Assembly: GCA_015179045.1 (NCBI GenBank)
Contig: WHUZ01000044.1
Location: 62,001-126,000, forward strand
DNA: 64,000 nt
Direction: 5' to 3'
Source: Kalaharituber pfeilii
Lineage: Eukaryota > Ascomycota > Pezizomycetes > Pezizales > Pezizaceae
Both the position numbers and the translations under genes were made by a program. The first letter of the stretch is position 1. The number at the start of each line of letters is the position of its first letter. The notes under the pieces are model-generated. The model worked only from the letters and a program-made list of their open reading frames with translations. It was not told the DNA's origin and searched no databases. Below, piece after piece: positions 21,120 through 32,214 of the stretch.

Positions 21120-22751
21120 ATGTCCCCGCCGCCTCCAGCACCACAGTCTGTATCCGCCGATGACCTCAGATCGCAGACCCAAGCTTCGCCTCTCGCCCGG
21201 CACCGGTCCGCCTCTCGCGGTGGCACCCAAGGCACTCCCGAGACCCAGCGCCCCATCACCGGCGCCCTCTTCCCGCTAAGCTACAAAGAGGGCTTTGCGC
21301 AGTGGTGGGCCGGCGTCTCTCCCGCCGTCGCTGAAGCTACAGTGCTCTCTTTCCTCCCGTTCAACACCCTTCCCATCCCAAGCACAACAACATCTACCAC
21401 CCATTCCGCGCCCACCGCAACCCCGCCTGCCGTAGACCCCTACGGGCCCCGCGTATGCAGCTCTACCCTCGTCCAGCTATCTGGCAAGGACCGCTCCATA
21501 AATGAATTTGCCATCACCCGCACCGGCGAAGAGAAACAAGAGGATCTGGTAATCCTCCACGGCTACGGCGCCGGCCTCGGCTTCTTCTATCGCAACTTTG
21601 ACACCCTGTCCCGGCGGCCGGGATGGAAAATGTGGGCTCTGGATCTTCTTGGCATGGGCCGAAGTAGTCGTCCACCATTTAAGATCCATGCAACAGATAA
21701 GGATGCCAAGATTCGCGAGGCGGAGGACTGGTTCATAGACGCGCTAGAGGAGTGGAGGGTCAAGCGTGGGATTGACAGATTTACGGTTGTTGGACACAGT
21801 TTGGGAGGGTATCTTGCTACAGCGTACACCCTAAAGTATCCGGGGAGAATAAAAAAGTTGATTTTGGCATCGCCAGTGGGAATCCCAGAGGACCCCTGGG
21901 CTGTGAAGGAGAATTTGCCTGAGAATCCGCCAAAGGATCAGAGTCACCCGCCGCCACCAGACACCGGGCTGCAGAGTGAGCTATTGCAGCCTGATGATGA
22001 GGTGTTGAAGGCTACGCCAAGCACGACTGGCACCGCCCCGATCCGGGCATCAGCATCAACCACGAGCTTACCCTCAACTGTCTCCACAACGACCACCACG
22101 ACCTCGACCCGCCCCCCGCCCCGCCGCATCCCGAAGTGGGTCCACTGCCTCTGGGAAGCCAACGTGTCACCCTTCTCCCTCGTCCGATGGTCCGGGCCAC
22201 TCGGTCCCCGCCTCGTCTCCGGCTGGACCTCCCGCCGGTTCTCGTTCCTGCCGACCGCCGAGTCGCAGGCGCTGCACACATACTCGTACTCTCTGTTCCG
22301 CCAGCGCGGCTCTGGCGAGTACGCGCTCGCGTACATCCTCGCGCCGGGCGCGTACGCGCGCAACCCACTGATCTGGCGCATCGGAAAGGTGGGCATACCG
22401 ACGGTGCTTATGTACGGTGAGGTGGACTGGATGGATGTCGCGGGGGGGTATGCGGCGGAGGAGGCGATTAGGCAGCAGGGGGTGAGGAGGGATGGAGACG
22501 GGTGGATTGGTGGCGAGGATTGGTGTGGTGGAAGGAGGGACTTGGAGAGGAGGTTGGGCAAGGGCAGGACGGAGCCGAGGGAAGGGGAGCCGGGGGGTGG
22601 GGAGGCAAAGGTGTTGATAGTGAAGGGGGCAGGGCACCATGTGTATTTGGATGGTTGGGAGGAGTTTAATGAGATGATTGTGAGAGAGATGGAGGATGTG
22701 GAGGAGAGGGAAAGGAGGAGGAGGGTGTGGAAGGAGAGGGAGAAGAATTAG
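21120..22751 (+). CDS. alpha/beta hydrolase of the CGI-58 (ABHD4/5) / Cld1 family
   Basis: This encodes 543 aa starting at the first in-frame ATG, 21120. Key features are the oxyanion-region HGYGAGLGFFYRNFD near 147-161, the nucleophile elbow GHSLGG with Ser near 227, and HHVYLD near 506-511, the H(X)4D acyltransferase motif typical of the CGI-58/Ict1/Cld1 group. Fungal members include the cardiolipin deacylase Cld1 and the lysophosphatidate acyltransferases Ict1 and Ecm18. The product therefore probably acts on phospholipids, perhaps at mitochondria or lipid droplets; which reaction cannot be read from sequence. A Thr/Ser-rich insert near 315-340 sits in the cap region, and a Gly-rich insert precedes the catalytic His. 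Its divergent neighbour Spo7 also concerns lipid metabolism. It is single-exon. Confidence 0.88.
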   Translation: MSPPPPAPQSVSADDLRSQTQASPLARHRSASRGGTQGTPETQRPITGALFPLSYKEGFAQWWAGVSPAVAEATVLSFLPFNTLPIPSTTTSTTHSAPTATPPAVDPYGPRVCSSTLVQLSGKDRSINEFAITRTGEEKQEDLVILHGYGAGLGFFYRNFDTLSRRPGWKMWALDLLGMGRSSRPPFKIHATDKDAKIREAEDWFIDALEEWRVKRGIDRFTVVGHSLGGYLATAYTLKYPGRIKKLILASPVGIPEDPWAVKENLPENPPKDQSHPPPPDTGLQSELLQPDDEVLKATPSTTGTAPIRASASTTSLPSTVSTTTTTTSTRPPPRRIPKWVHCLWEANVSPFSLVRWSGPLGPRLVSGWTSRRFSFLPTAESQALHTYSYSLFRQRGSGEYALAYILAPGAYARNPLIWRIGKVGIPTVLMYGEVDWMDVAGGYAAEEAIRQQGVRRDGDGWIGGEDWCGGRRDLERRLGKGRTEPREGEPGGGEAKVLIVKGAGHHVYLDGWEEFNEMIVREMEDVEERERRRRVWKEREKN

Positions 22752-23591
22752 AAGTTTGATTGTCGGTGTTTGGTGTTTTTTTTGTTTTTTTCGCAACGGG
22801 GTTTGTTTTTTCCATGGAATTTTTTTGGGGGGGCTTGCGGGGATGGGTGGGGTGTTAATAGGATGGCGGAGGGGAACGTTGGATTGTTTTAATCGTAATT
22901 TTTTTTTTTGGTTGTCTTCTTTTTAGTCGAACATTTATTTGTCATTTTGAGGAAGTTTTTTTTTTAAAAAAAAAGAGAAAAAATAATTAGATTTTATCAC
23001 GTAGATGTTTTTTTTTTTTTTTTTAACATTACATTAGATGAATATATATATACACGCAAAGCAAGCAAGCAAGCAAGGAGGAGAGGGGCAGAAGTGGATG
23101 TGATAGGATAGGATACTTGGGGGTATCGTGAAGTGTGGTGCTGTTACCCTGTTTCCAACTTGGGGTGCATACGTCACACTTTGGCTGTCGCACAAAGCCA
23201 GCCCCCGGTTAAGCTTTTTTCTTTTCTCTGGGGGAGGGGGATATTGCGGGGTGATAAACTAAATTTCGAGAGAGAGAGGCTCTTTGAACCAATTTAATCG
23301 AACAAACATTTGTACAAAAAAATAAATAATAACGCAACTATTGAAAAAATAAAAAATAAAAAAAATAAAAAATAACATTTCTCCTACCCCTTGACAAGAA
23401 CTGGGCACGAGACTACTAGCTACTCTACTTTTTCTCGACCAAGAAAGTTTAGATCCCCAAAACACAACAAAAAAAAACAACCAAGAACCCCAAAGCCCGA
23501 AGGCGGGGTTACTACGACCGACCATTCGCGCTCCCACGAAACCTAAAAAAAAAAAAAGAAAAGGACTTGCGGTGGGGGGGAACTTGAGAAA
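22752..23591. other. intergenic, T-rich runs
   Basis: This includes the 3' UTR of the hydrolase and the promoter of the TatD-like gene. Poly(T) runs occur at about 22898-22908 and 23009-23024, and a (GCAA)n microsatellite at about 23055-23078. No gene is seen. Confidence 0.55.
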
Positions 23592-24995
23592 ATGTGCGGG
23601 GACAACTGCTCCTCATCCGGTACAGCATCCTCACCTGCAGAGCAGGATGTCCTCACAATCCCCGACGCCCACTGCCACCCCACCGACACGCCCGCCTCGC
23701 TCCCCGCCATCCCCGACATGCGCCAAACGTCGCATCTTACCGTCATGTCCACGCGCTCGTCCGACTTTCCCCACGTCTACTCCCTAGCCTCGTCCTCGCC
23801 GCACAAACTCGTGCCCAGCTTCGGGTGGCATCCCTGGTTCAGCCATCTGCTTTTCGACGACTCGGATCCTTCGTTAATAGAAATATGGCGGGAGGGGGAG
23901 GAAGTGAGGAACCGGGGTGGGGAGGAGGATGCGGAGCGGAAAGAGTGGGAGCGCAGGTTCAAGACGGCGCATTACAGGAAGGTGTTGCGGCCGAGTCCGC
24001 CGGAGGAGGGCATTGTGGAGGGGTTAGGGATGCCAAAGGGGCTAGGAGAGGCGGTGGAGGAGGTGAGGGCGTTCGTGGAGAGGTGGAGAAGGGAGGTCGG
24101 TACGGGGACGGGAGTAGTGCTGGGGGAGGTGGGGGTCGACCGGAGCTTTCGGCTGCCGTGGCCAAAGGGGTATCGGGGAAGCGGGAGCGAGGATGGAGGC
24201 GGCGACGGGAAGGAAAAGGCCTTGTCGCCGTACAAGGTCTCGGTTGAGCATCAGTTGGCGGTGCTGAGGAAGCAGTTTGCACTAGCAGGGGAGTTGGGAT
24301 TACCAACGTCGGTGCATGGGGTGCAGGCGCATGGAGCGCTGTTTGAGCTCTTCAGGGACCTGTGGAGGGGATGGGAGGTGAGGGTGGAGACGCGGAAGGA
24401 GAGGAGGGATAGAGTGGTGAGGGGGCGGAAGTTGGGGGTAGGCGAGAGGGAGTGGGTGGACAGGTTTTTGCTGGAGGGGGTAGGCGCGGAAGAAAGTAGT
24501 GAGGAGGAGGAAGCTGAGGACGGCCTGGATGCTACGGGAGGGAAAAAGGACTTGGTAACCGATCGCGAAAGGGACAATGCCCACAAAGGGCCGCCCCCGT
24601 TCCCGCCGCGGATTTGCTTGCATTCCTTCTCCGCCCCGCCGCAGACCCTCGGACAGTATATCTCGCAGCCCTCGCCCTCCACGATCTACCCCAGCACAGT
24701 GTACTACTCGTTCTCGACGACCATCAACTCGCGCAACAGGGAGCGCACGGAGGAGGTGCTGAGGATGGTGCCGCGCAACAGGGTGCTGGTGGAGAGCGAC
24801 TTGCACGAGGCGGGCGAGGAGATGGAGAGGGTGCTGGTTGGCGCGGTGGAGGAGGTGGCGCGGGTGAAGGGGTGGAAAGCCGAAGAGGCGAGGAGAGTGG
24901 TGAGGCGGAATTGGAGGGGGTGGATATTTGGGGAGGAGCAGGGTGAGGGAGAGGAGGAGGGAGAGGAAGAGGAGAGGAGGGTGGTGAAGGGCTAG
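23592..24995 (+). CDS. TatD-family metal-dependent hydrolase, Scn1-like
   Basis: This single-exon gene encodes 467 aa. The metal ligands of the TatD amidohydrolase fold appear in order: DAHCHP (HxH at about 27 and 29), GWHPW, the glutamate of GEVGVD near 179, His of SVHGVQAHG near 242, His of CLHSFSAP near 344, and VESDLHEAG near 400-408 where the usual motif is ETD. TatD proteins are Mg-dependent nucleases; the fungal branch includes Scn1, a Cut9-interacting protein of fission yeast. The middle is expanded by acidic and Arg-rich inserts, and the C-terminus ends in a Glu/Gly-rich tail, so it is longer than the usual 260-400 aa. The start ATG at 23592 directly precedes a short N-terminal extension. 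Whether it cleaves DNA is not shown; the Scn1 branch is functionally unclear. Confidence 0.85.
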   Translation: MCGDNCSSSGTASSPAEQDVLTIPDAHCHPTDTPASLPAIPDMRQTSHLTVMSTRSSDFPHVYSLASSSPHKLVPSFGWHPWFSHLLFDDSDPSLIEIWREGEEVRNRGGEEDAERKEWERRFKTAHYRKVLRPSPPEEGIVEGLGMPKGLGEAVEEVRAFVERWRREVGTGTGVVLGEVGVDRSFRLPWPKGYRGSGSEDGGGDGKEKALSPYKVSVEHQLAVLRKQFALAGELGLPTSVHGVQAHGALFELFRDLWRGWEVRVETRKERRDRVVRGRKLGVGEREWVDRFLLEGVGAEESSEEEEAEDGLDATGGKKDLVTDRERDNAHKGPPPFPPRICLHSFSAPPQTLGQYISQPSPSTIYPSTVYYSFSTTINSRNRERTEEVLRMVPRNRVLVESDLHEAGEEMERVLVGAVEEVARVKGWKAEEARRVVRRNWRGWIFGEEQGEGEEEGEEEERRVVKG

Positions 24996-25233
24996 GGTGA
25001 GTGTGGTGGAGTCGCATAGAATAGCATACAGAGCGCTGATCTGATGTATTTGTTTGCAGATGAAGCGAGTGCATTGTGATGATGACTGCTTTTGGGACAT
25101 GATAATATTAATTCATTTAGAATGATTCATGAGTTCTTATATGATTACTACTTGTATAATACTGAGAACCTTCCGACTCCTGATACCCAACTTCGTATCC
25201 CACGACACCCACGGGCGCCCATAACTGCCCCCG

Positions 25234-25998
25234 CTACCACCTAAACTTGAGCCCGCCCGCCCATTCCACCCGGTCCCTCGCGCTGCTCGTAAACCACCCA
25301 ACCTTCGTGCGCTCATTCCAGCACCTCGTAATCCAGGCCACCGTGATCAGCTCCCTCACCACATCCGTGACCTCCGGTTTTCCCGTGTGAATCAGTATCG
25401 TCTCGCCACCGTCCGATTGCTCCTCGCCCTGCTTCCTCGGCTGCTCCTCCGCGACCAGAATCTCCTCTGGTGGGGCAGCATTAGCAACGGTCGCCTGGGC
25501 CCCGCCCACCACCTCCCCTTCCGGCAGCTCGCTCTCCTCCCAGAAAAACCACCGCCCGTCAGTGCCGCCTGCGCATTTCAGCCGGAGCCTGCGCTCCTTG
25601 TCCAGGGACTCGTCAAAGAGGACAAACTCGACGTCCCAGTTGCCGCCCCAGAGCCAGCCTGCAGTCCAGGTGACGACGCCTTTGCCGGAGCGTCCGGGGA
25701 CGTGCGAGACGATGTTGTAGGTGTCGGTGGTGGGGATTTTGGAGATGACAAAGAGATGGTTGGCGTGTAGGCTGCTGCGGTCGCGGGCGGAGAGGACTTT
25801 GGGGGAGTACCGGTTTATGGGAAGGGTGATAGAGTGCGTGGAGAGGGAGGTGGGAAGGAAGTAGAAGGGGGTGCCCGGAGAATGGGTCGGGTGGACGGTG
25901 GAGGAAGGGGAGATGGTCAGGGAGAACGTCGGGGTGGAGATGGGAGGGGTGACGGTGTCAAGGGTGACGGCGTCAGGGATGGGGGAGGGGGATGACAT
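25234..25998 (-). CDS. hypothetical protein, 254 aa
   Basis: The minus-strand frame is open from 26136, but the first ATG is at 25998 (MSSPSPIPDAVTLDTV), giving 254 aa. An upstream exon is possible, because the non-ATG part encodes a His run and could belong to a longer protein. The middle (NHLFVISKIPTTDTYNIVSH, WNWD-like WGGNWDVEFVLFDESLD, DGRWFFWEESE) looks like alternating beta strands rich in aromatics, perhaps a single beta-barrel or tubby/LOR-like fold, but this is only impression. The C-terminal part (VTDVVRELITVAWITRCWNERTK) is helical. I do not recognise the family. It is convergent with the TatD-like gene, 238 bp between stops. Confidence 0.65.
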   Translation of the reverse strand: MSSPSPIPDAVTLDTVTPPISTPTFSLTISPSSTVHPTHSPGTPFYFLPTSLSTHSITLPINRYSPKVLSARDRSSLHANHLFVISKIPTTDTYNIVSHVPGRSGKGVVTWTAGWLWGGNWDVEFVLFDESLDKERRLRLKCAGGTDGRWFFWEESELPEGEVVGGAQATVANAAPPEEILVAEEQPRKQGEEQSDGGETILIHTGKPEVTDVVRELITVAWITRCWNERTKVGWFTSSARDRVEWAGGLKFRW

Positions 25999-26625
25999 GG
26001 CGTTGAGCGGGCTGATTGCTGCTCCGTTGGATTGAAGCTGATGGCGATGATGGTGATGGTGGTGATGAGCTTGTGCGGCTTGTACTCTGAGGCTGGCACG
26101 TTGGGGTTGAAGGGACGTGCTAGTTAGCAGCCACAAGTGAAGATAGGGAAGCGGTGAGCTCTTTTATCATGAGACACACAGAAGCAAAACCTTATATGGT
26201 ACAAACTGCGGCAGCTGGAATGGCGAATCAGCGCACCTTCGCCGGCAGTCAATATGGGGTGACAATGTGCAGTCAGGCGACGATGCGGCTATCACGGCGC
26301 GCCGATCATCTCCACTCCCCTCTCTCGCAACTCGATTGCGCTGTTGGGTGTGACGTGCAGCACGACTGCGGGACGAGCGGCAGAGGGTACTTGTACGACT
26401 TCTGAGATTGAGATCTGCGCATCTAAGACATGGAGGATGTGAGGTGCGGGGCTGTGAATGAAAGGAGGAGGGGAATGGAAGGCGGGCGCCGGCAAGTCCT
26501 ATTGCATATGAAGGAACCCACATGGCGGAATCATATTTACCAGGTTTCTTCCAGCATCGTGTTGTGCCCTATAATAGCTAATTGGGATCTAATTGGGATT
26601 CACTAGGACCAATCAAGATAGAATA
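25999..26625. other. intergenic, presumed promoter region
   Basis: This lies between the orphan gene start and the peroxidase pseudogene end. A minus-strand frame at 26167-26523 has no ATG-based support or domain. Nothing else is seen. Confidence 0.45.
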
Positions 26626-27805
26626 TCAAACGTCGACCCCAACAACTTCCACCATCTCCAGCACATCCGGCACCGCCGTCTCCAGCACCATATACAGAAA
26701 GCACGACAACTTACTGGCATCCAGCAGATCAACTCCATTCAACATCCCTCCCGTCAGGTCCCCCGGATCCAATTCCACAAAACTGCTCACGGCTCCAGTG
26801 TTTCCACCTACATTCCCCGCTCGCGGATACTCTGTTATCAGCTCTATAATCTGCGTCAAGGACTTTGCGCTCGAATACGAGTCGGTCGGTCTCCAGCACC
26901 AGTTCTCCGGAATTTGTTCATGGGCTCTTATGTATTCTAGGGTTTGCGTCACGGGGTTTTCGTGAATGGAGTAAAAACTGAACAGCGTCTCTTGTTCAGC
27001 ACATCCTGCGGTTTCTCAAAACCATGGTTCTTCATCACTTCTGGTGAAAAAAGATCCCAGCCTCTCCGACTATGATACCCGCGATCGGCGCCCAGAAAAG
27101 TACCGGTTGTTGCTGATGCTGTGCTTGAACTGGGTTTACACGGTATTGTTTCTAGAGTCTGGGGTCGCTGTAGTGGTCGTCCGCTGTCTGCTTGAGGTCG
27201 AGAAAGTTTTGGAAGTACTTGACTTGTGTTCTGTCGGCATCGCCATTGAAGAGGTCGCCTTTCATCACAGCGGCGTCCGTTTCGTATTTGCTGTGGGAGT
27301 TTGAGATACCTTGGCCGCGGTCTATGATGGGTCTAGAATTGCGGTAGGCGGAGGCGCACCCCCATGGACCATTTGAGCGTCAATGGGCCTCCTGAAAAAA
27401 GGACTCAGATACATTATTGATTATCAAGAACTATCTACATCCACTTGAATACAATGGAGACACATGATATGGACCCGGAGCTTACGCTATCACCAACGCC
27501 AAATCCGGTGGACACCCACATTTTATTATCCTTTGAATAATTCCTAATACATTGTGTGGCAGGTGCTCTTATCCATATTCCTTGGGAATTTGTGGTCTAC
27601 TTTTGAAAAAGGGATGATGATGCCGTCATAGGCATATATACAAGCACAGGGACACGCCGGATTGGAATACAGATTCCCGGGAGGGGTCGAAAGAACGGCG
27701 GTGAGAGTTGGGACTTATTTCTGGACAGCACATACAGTTCATACATGCAGTGACGACGATTATGGTGAATTGAAACACCATCATTACGGCATATTTGCTC
27801 GGCAT
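26626..27805 (-). pseudogene. heme-thiolate peroxidase (PF01328-type) pseudogene
   Basis: Pieces of a secreted heme-thiolate peroxidase/peroxygenase appear in order on the minus strand. From ATG 27805 comes a signal-peptide-like MPSKYAVMMVFQFTIIVVTA. Then an ACPC motif appears at the place of the heme-ligating PCP, followed in another frame by LPHNVLGIIQ...PPDLALVIA. Next is SNSHSKYETDAAVMKGDLFNGD, like the ExDxS/R..D...GD segment, interrupted by an in-frame TAG. After a further shift the C-terminal block follows (IPENWCWRP, then GNTGAVSSFVELDPGDLTGG and LLDASKLSCFLYMVLE). This block is very typical of the family. At least one stop and two frame changes are present; one break (near 27490-27390) may be a true intron. 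Short introns could rescue some breaks but probably not all, so I call it a pseudogene. Confidence 0.65.
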
Positions 27806-28920
27806 ACCCTGCAGCGTTGGTGAATCACGGTGGGGGAATGCGATGAGTGATGAGTTCGATCTGGGAAACAGAGTCATGGTAAATGAGGATCGGGTGGTAG
27901 AATCGGGAAAACAAAAAGCGCACGAAAGGTACAAGAGTGAGGGCAGAGAGGGGAAAATAGGATATGAATGGTAAAGAAGATTAGCGGGCGTTGTGTCAGA
28001 ATGCAAGAAGCGTTGGCAGTCCACTGGGTGCGATGACGAAGATTTATGGTGGAAGCATGGGAAAAGAATTAGGTTTGCTATGAGGAACATGGGGTTACAG
28101 TCCGGCGCAGTGAAGGTGAACATTCTCTAGCAGGGAGAATTGGAATAAAAACTGGCACTTGATTCAATATTCGCTAATTAGGAGAGAACAAAGGGGAAGG
28201 TGGAAGACTATGCCTTACGAAAGATGTGCTGATATTGTCATAGGTATTTCCCGAGGGGGCTCAATCATACAAGCAATGGACATACCTTTTTTTCGGTCGA
28301 ACTTTCAAGAAAGATACTGGATAAAATATGTTTTTCTTTTTTTTTTTGGGGGGGGGGGTTGAAACCACGACGACTTGCATTGACTGGCGGGAATGAACAT
28401 AGACGGGTGGTTGAAGCAACAAATCTTCGCACATTTCCGGGGACGTTGAAGAGTCGCCAGGAATTTTAGATCACGTTCCCTTTTTTGTTTTTTTTCAATC
28501 TGATATACATATTTCTACTGATTCTAATTGCATTAACTAGCACACAAGCGCAAACACCCATATCATACTTTTCTCCAATGCCTATATCTATCTAAGTCGC
28601 TAACGTTACATTGCTATATAATCCATATATACAGAATTTTTACTGCATACTCTAACATATACATAATCAATTGGCAGTTTGGGAACCAGGACAGCTCGTT
28701 TTCTTTTTTCACATAAATCCTAGAACTTCCACGTTCATCCCTTCGACTCCCCCTAGTGATTTTTTCCCACTTATTCCGTGATGCCCAAGATCCCAACTAA
28801 GCCTCGAACTATAATATACTATTACATTTGACTGCTGCATTATCATCCACTGTCCAAACTACCTTTTGCGATCTGATTTCCCAAGCACCGGTTTTATAAT
28901 ATCACTTCAGAGCACGTATC
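27806..28920. other. intergenic, no gene recognised
   Basis: The stretch contains a T/G homopolymer junction (about 28335-28360) and the presumed 3' UTR of the NLR gene. The minus-strand frame at 27626-28123 is the extended signal-peptide exon of the pseudogene read from further upstream; I see no independent gene. Confidence 0.45.
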
Positions 28921-31900
28921 TTATATGCTAGCGTTGGTGGAATTGCCTCTCGAGGCTCGCTCCCGCAACTCCCGTGCCTTGTCAGACTGCCCAATAGCTT
29001 CGAATAAAATGGCCATGTTGCTGACAATCCTAAGGGTGTCCGGGTGATCTGCTCCCAGTGCCTTTTCTTGCCCAGACAATGCTCGTTCATATAGCTCCAG
29101 TGCCTTGCTATGTTGCCCTTGGTTATGAAATACCACTGCAATGCTGTGAACTGTACCAAGGGTGTTTGGATGATCTGCGCCAAGTGCTTTTTCTCTCCCA
29201 GCCAGTACTCGCTCATGCAATTCCAGTGCTTTGCTATGTTGCCCTTGTTGACCAAATACCCGTGCCATGTTGTGAACTGTATTAAGGGTGCTTGGATGGT
29301 CTGACCCAAGTGCCTTTTCTCTTGCAGCCAGTACTCGCTCATGCAATTCCAGTGCTTTGCTATATTGTCCTTGATTATCCAATACCAGTGCCATGTTATT
29401 GACCGTATCAAGGGTGTTTGGATGGTCTGAGCCAAGTGCCTTTTCTCCCCCAGCCAGTACTCGCTCCAAGAACTCTAGTGCCCTGCTATGTTGTCCTTGT
29501 TTATCAAATACTAGTGCCATGTTGTGAACTGTATCAAGGGTGCTTGGATGGTCTGACCCAAGTGCCTTTTCTCTTGCAGCCAGTACTCGCTCATGCAATT
29601 CCAGTGCTTTGCTATATTGTCCTTGATTACCCAATACCAGTGCCATGTTATTGACCGTATCAAGGGTGTTTGGATGGTCTGAGCCAAGTGCCTTTTCTCT
29701 CCCAGTCAGTACTCGCTCCAAGAACTCTAGTGCCCGGCTAAATTGCCCTTGTTTATAAAATACTAGTGCCATGTTGTGAACTGTATCAAGGGTGCTTGGA
29801 TGGTCTGACCCAAGTGCCTTTTCTCCTGCAGCCAGTACTCGCTCATACAATTCCAGTGCCCTGCTATATTGCCCTTGATTATCAAATACCCATGCCAAGT
29901 TGTGAATCATAGTAAGGGTAGCTGGATTGTCTGCACCCAGTAACTTCTCATATCCAGCTAATGCAACCTTACATATCTCTTCAGCCTTCTTATAATAACC
30001 ATGGACCATATAAACATTATATAGAATGTATGCTGCCTCCAGCATCTCCTTGTTTTCCATTACCAAGGTCTTTATCTGCCATTCAATAGCAAAAATATGT
30101 GGTAGGATCCGCCGCTCAAAAATCCAGTCATCCACCACACGCTGCCTGCCCATAGGAATATCAACTGCAGATGCAACAAGAAGAATTGCCTCAATCACTT
30201 TTTTGTAATGTCTTTCAGGTTCCATTTCCAGTTTCCACTGAGCCCACACATGAACTAGAGGATGAATGTTGAAACTATCAACACTATCCTTCCGCTTGAT
30301 CATTGAATATGAGAACAATATTTGGAGCAAGTCTCCCAAGCTCGTATCTGTAAAGAGGATGAGTAAGATCATTTTATGTTTGGATCATAAGCCATATTAG
30401 TTCATTGAAAAATAATTATACATACCATTGATTGGTAATTTCATTCCTCGCCGTAGTAACTCCTCACAGATGTCATTATTGTCAAGGAACCCACATAATA
30501 ATAACAAATCTGCAGCCTCAGGGCTTTGGTTCTGGATTGCATTAAATGACAGGTCCCATGCCGCAAAGACAGATCTATCATTTTTTCCAACCTTCCCTTT
30601 CTTGCTTAAGTGGTAAGTAATATTGGTGTTATACTCTCTCAGATAGCGACTGAATGAATATTGGCGAATATGGATATATGCTCCAGCCTGCTCTATGGCA
30701 AGTGGCAGGTATCCGAGTTTGTGTACTATCGTTGAAGCAGCTTCTTTCTCACACTCGCATTCTGATACCTTGCATTAGTAGACTTACTAGGAAACACGTT
30801 GAACTAAACTTTACTTACCATCTGAAGGAAGATTCAGCTTTGCACTTTTTAGGAGTAACTCCTCTGCCTCACTGTTGGTCATTTGCTGCACCTCTAACCC
30901 CCTTCGCCCCTGTATACTTTCAGGTCTCCTGCTAGTAATAATCACAGTACCATGGGGTGTAGATGGGATATAGTCATTGATGTCGAAAGATTCCAGATCA
31001 TCAACATTGTCAAACACAAGTAGCCACTTGGTATTGCCCTTTGCAGTTAACCAATCTTTCACAGCACCAACAATATGTTGCTCTTCACTTGGTTGCTGTA
31101 CAGTAAACATTCCTGTTGAATCAAGTTTGCCAGCCATGCCTAGTAGTTGGCCAATATGTCTGTAGTCTGGCTCCGGACCTGAGAGTTTGGCATGATGTTT
31201 GATAAGCCGCTGCATAATGTGAGTAAAACTAGTTTTCGTAGTCTGTTCACTAGCTGCATTGATCCAAAACACTGATGAGTAGTCTCCAGAATGGCGGTAA
31301 ACATATTCCATAGCAAGCTGTGTCTTCCCCATACCACCCATACCATGAAGCACTACCTGAATAATATCCATTATGGCTTCACCCTTCTCTATCTCTTGCT
31401 TCAGCTGCTCAAGCAGAGCTTCTCTCCCAACAAAATCAGCATTTCGTCGAATATCTGGAAGGTTGAAGGGGATGTTGAAGGATAAATCTAGAGATATCGT
31501 CTGAGATATGCTTGGAATAGTGGCACTCAGCGGCAAGAAATTGTAGAGATAGTCGATATATTTTTTCAGCTGGCCTACTAGCTCGTCACATTTGGCTTTG
31601 TCTGTGCTTACCCAACGTAGCTTGCGAAATGTAGACACTGATTGCTGCATATTTTGCGTAATTCTATGTAGAGAAGCAATCTCTTCGTCAAGCCCTGGAA
31701 CGAGTTCTGTATTGGTGAGCATCTTTGGGTTTTCTAAAAGGCTAAGGTCACCAGAATTGAGAGTAGAAATAATTGGGGGTTGGCAGCTAGGGCTGGTAAC
31801 TGGACCACCCTGCCGGCCTGGACTTGGAGATCTGGACCGCATCTTGGAGAATAGATGCTCAACTCCAAGACTGTATCGCTTCCTGCTCTTGCCGGTCTTC

Positions 31901-32214
31901 CCTTGGTATCTTCCTTGCAATTCCGCAATCTTTGTAAACACAGCAACTATCCTTGCTAGATTAGCTACTGCATATCTATGCTGCTCATTGCTTCGATCAA
32001 GACGTTTGTTTCGCTGGTTGGAGGTATCATGTAGTCCCCAGGCTTCCTCCCACTGCTTGAGCCTAAGCCCTTCCATCCGGAGATCATGCAATACAGAGTC
32101 TTGTGCATAGCCGATTTCTTTCATCTCTGAAAAAATGGTGTAGCACTCTTGGCTGACTCCAGCCAGTTGAAAGGCCAGTCCGGCAATTCCAATGGCAAGG
32201 CCTGCTGGTTCCAT
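28921..32214 (-). CDS. STAND/NLR receptor: HeLo-like, NB-ARC, TPR
   Basis: The model complement(join(28921..30347,30426..30761,30819..32214)) gives an unbroken 1052-aa protein. Both introns (57 and 78 nt) have GTAAGT/GTATGT donors; the first ends TACTAATGCAAGGTATCAG, the second CTCTTTACAG. The N-terminus (MEPAGLAIGIAGLAFQLAG, then LRLKQWEEAWGL) fits the HeLo domain, a membrane-acting regulated-cell-death effector in fungal NLRs. NB-ARC follows, with P-loop HGMGGMGKTQLA (Lys near 297), Walker B-like KWLLVFDNVDDLE near 395-405 and IITSRRPE. From about 690 to 1045 lie eight 42-residue TPR units of kinesin-light-chain type (EKALGSDHPSTL...). The family role is non-self recognition, incompatibility or defence in the cytoplasm. 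The TPR array is the likely sensor. A degraded inverted paralog lies at 47582-50448. Confidence 0.92.
28957..29964 (-). repeat. eight 126-bp tandem TPR-coding repeats
   Basis: Units begin at 29964 (divergent first unit), 29838, 29712, 29586, 29460, 29334, 29208 and 29082, exactly 126 bp apart with no indels. Units starting 29838, 29586 and 29334 resemble each other most (SDHPSTL), as do those at 29712 and 29460 (SDHPNTLDTVNNMALVL). This suggests two-unit (252-bp) duplication or gene conversion. The last two units (29208, 29082) are more divergent. Confidence 0.9.

Noticed and set aside
24251..25100. Long minus-strand frames opposite the TatD-like gene
   Set aside because: They are shadows of the GC-rich coding strand; the plus-strand frame carries the metal-ligand motifs in order.
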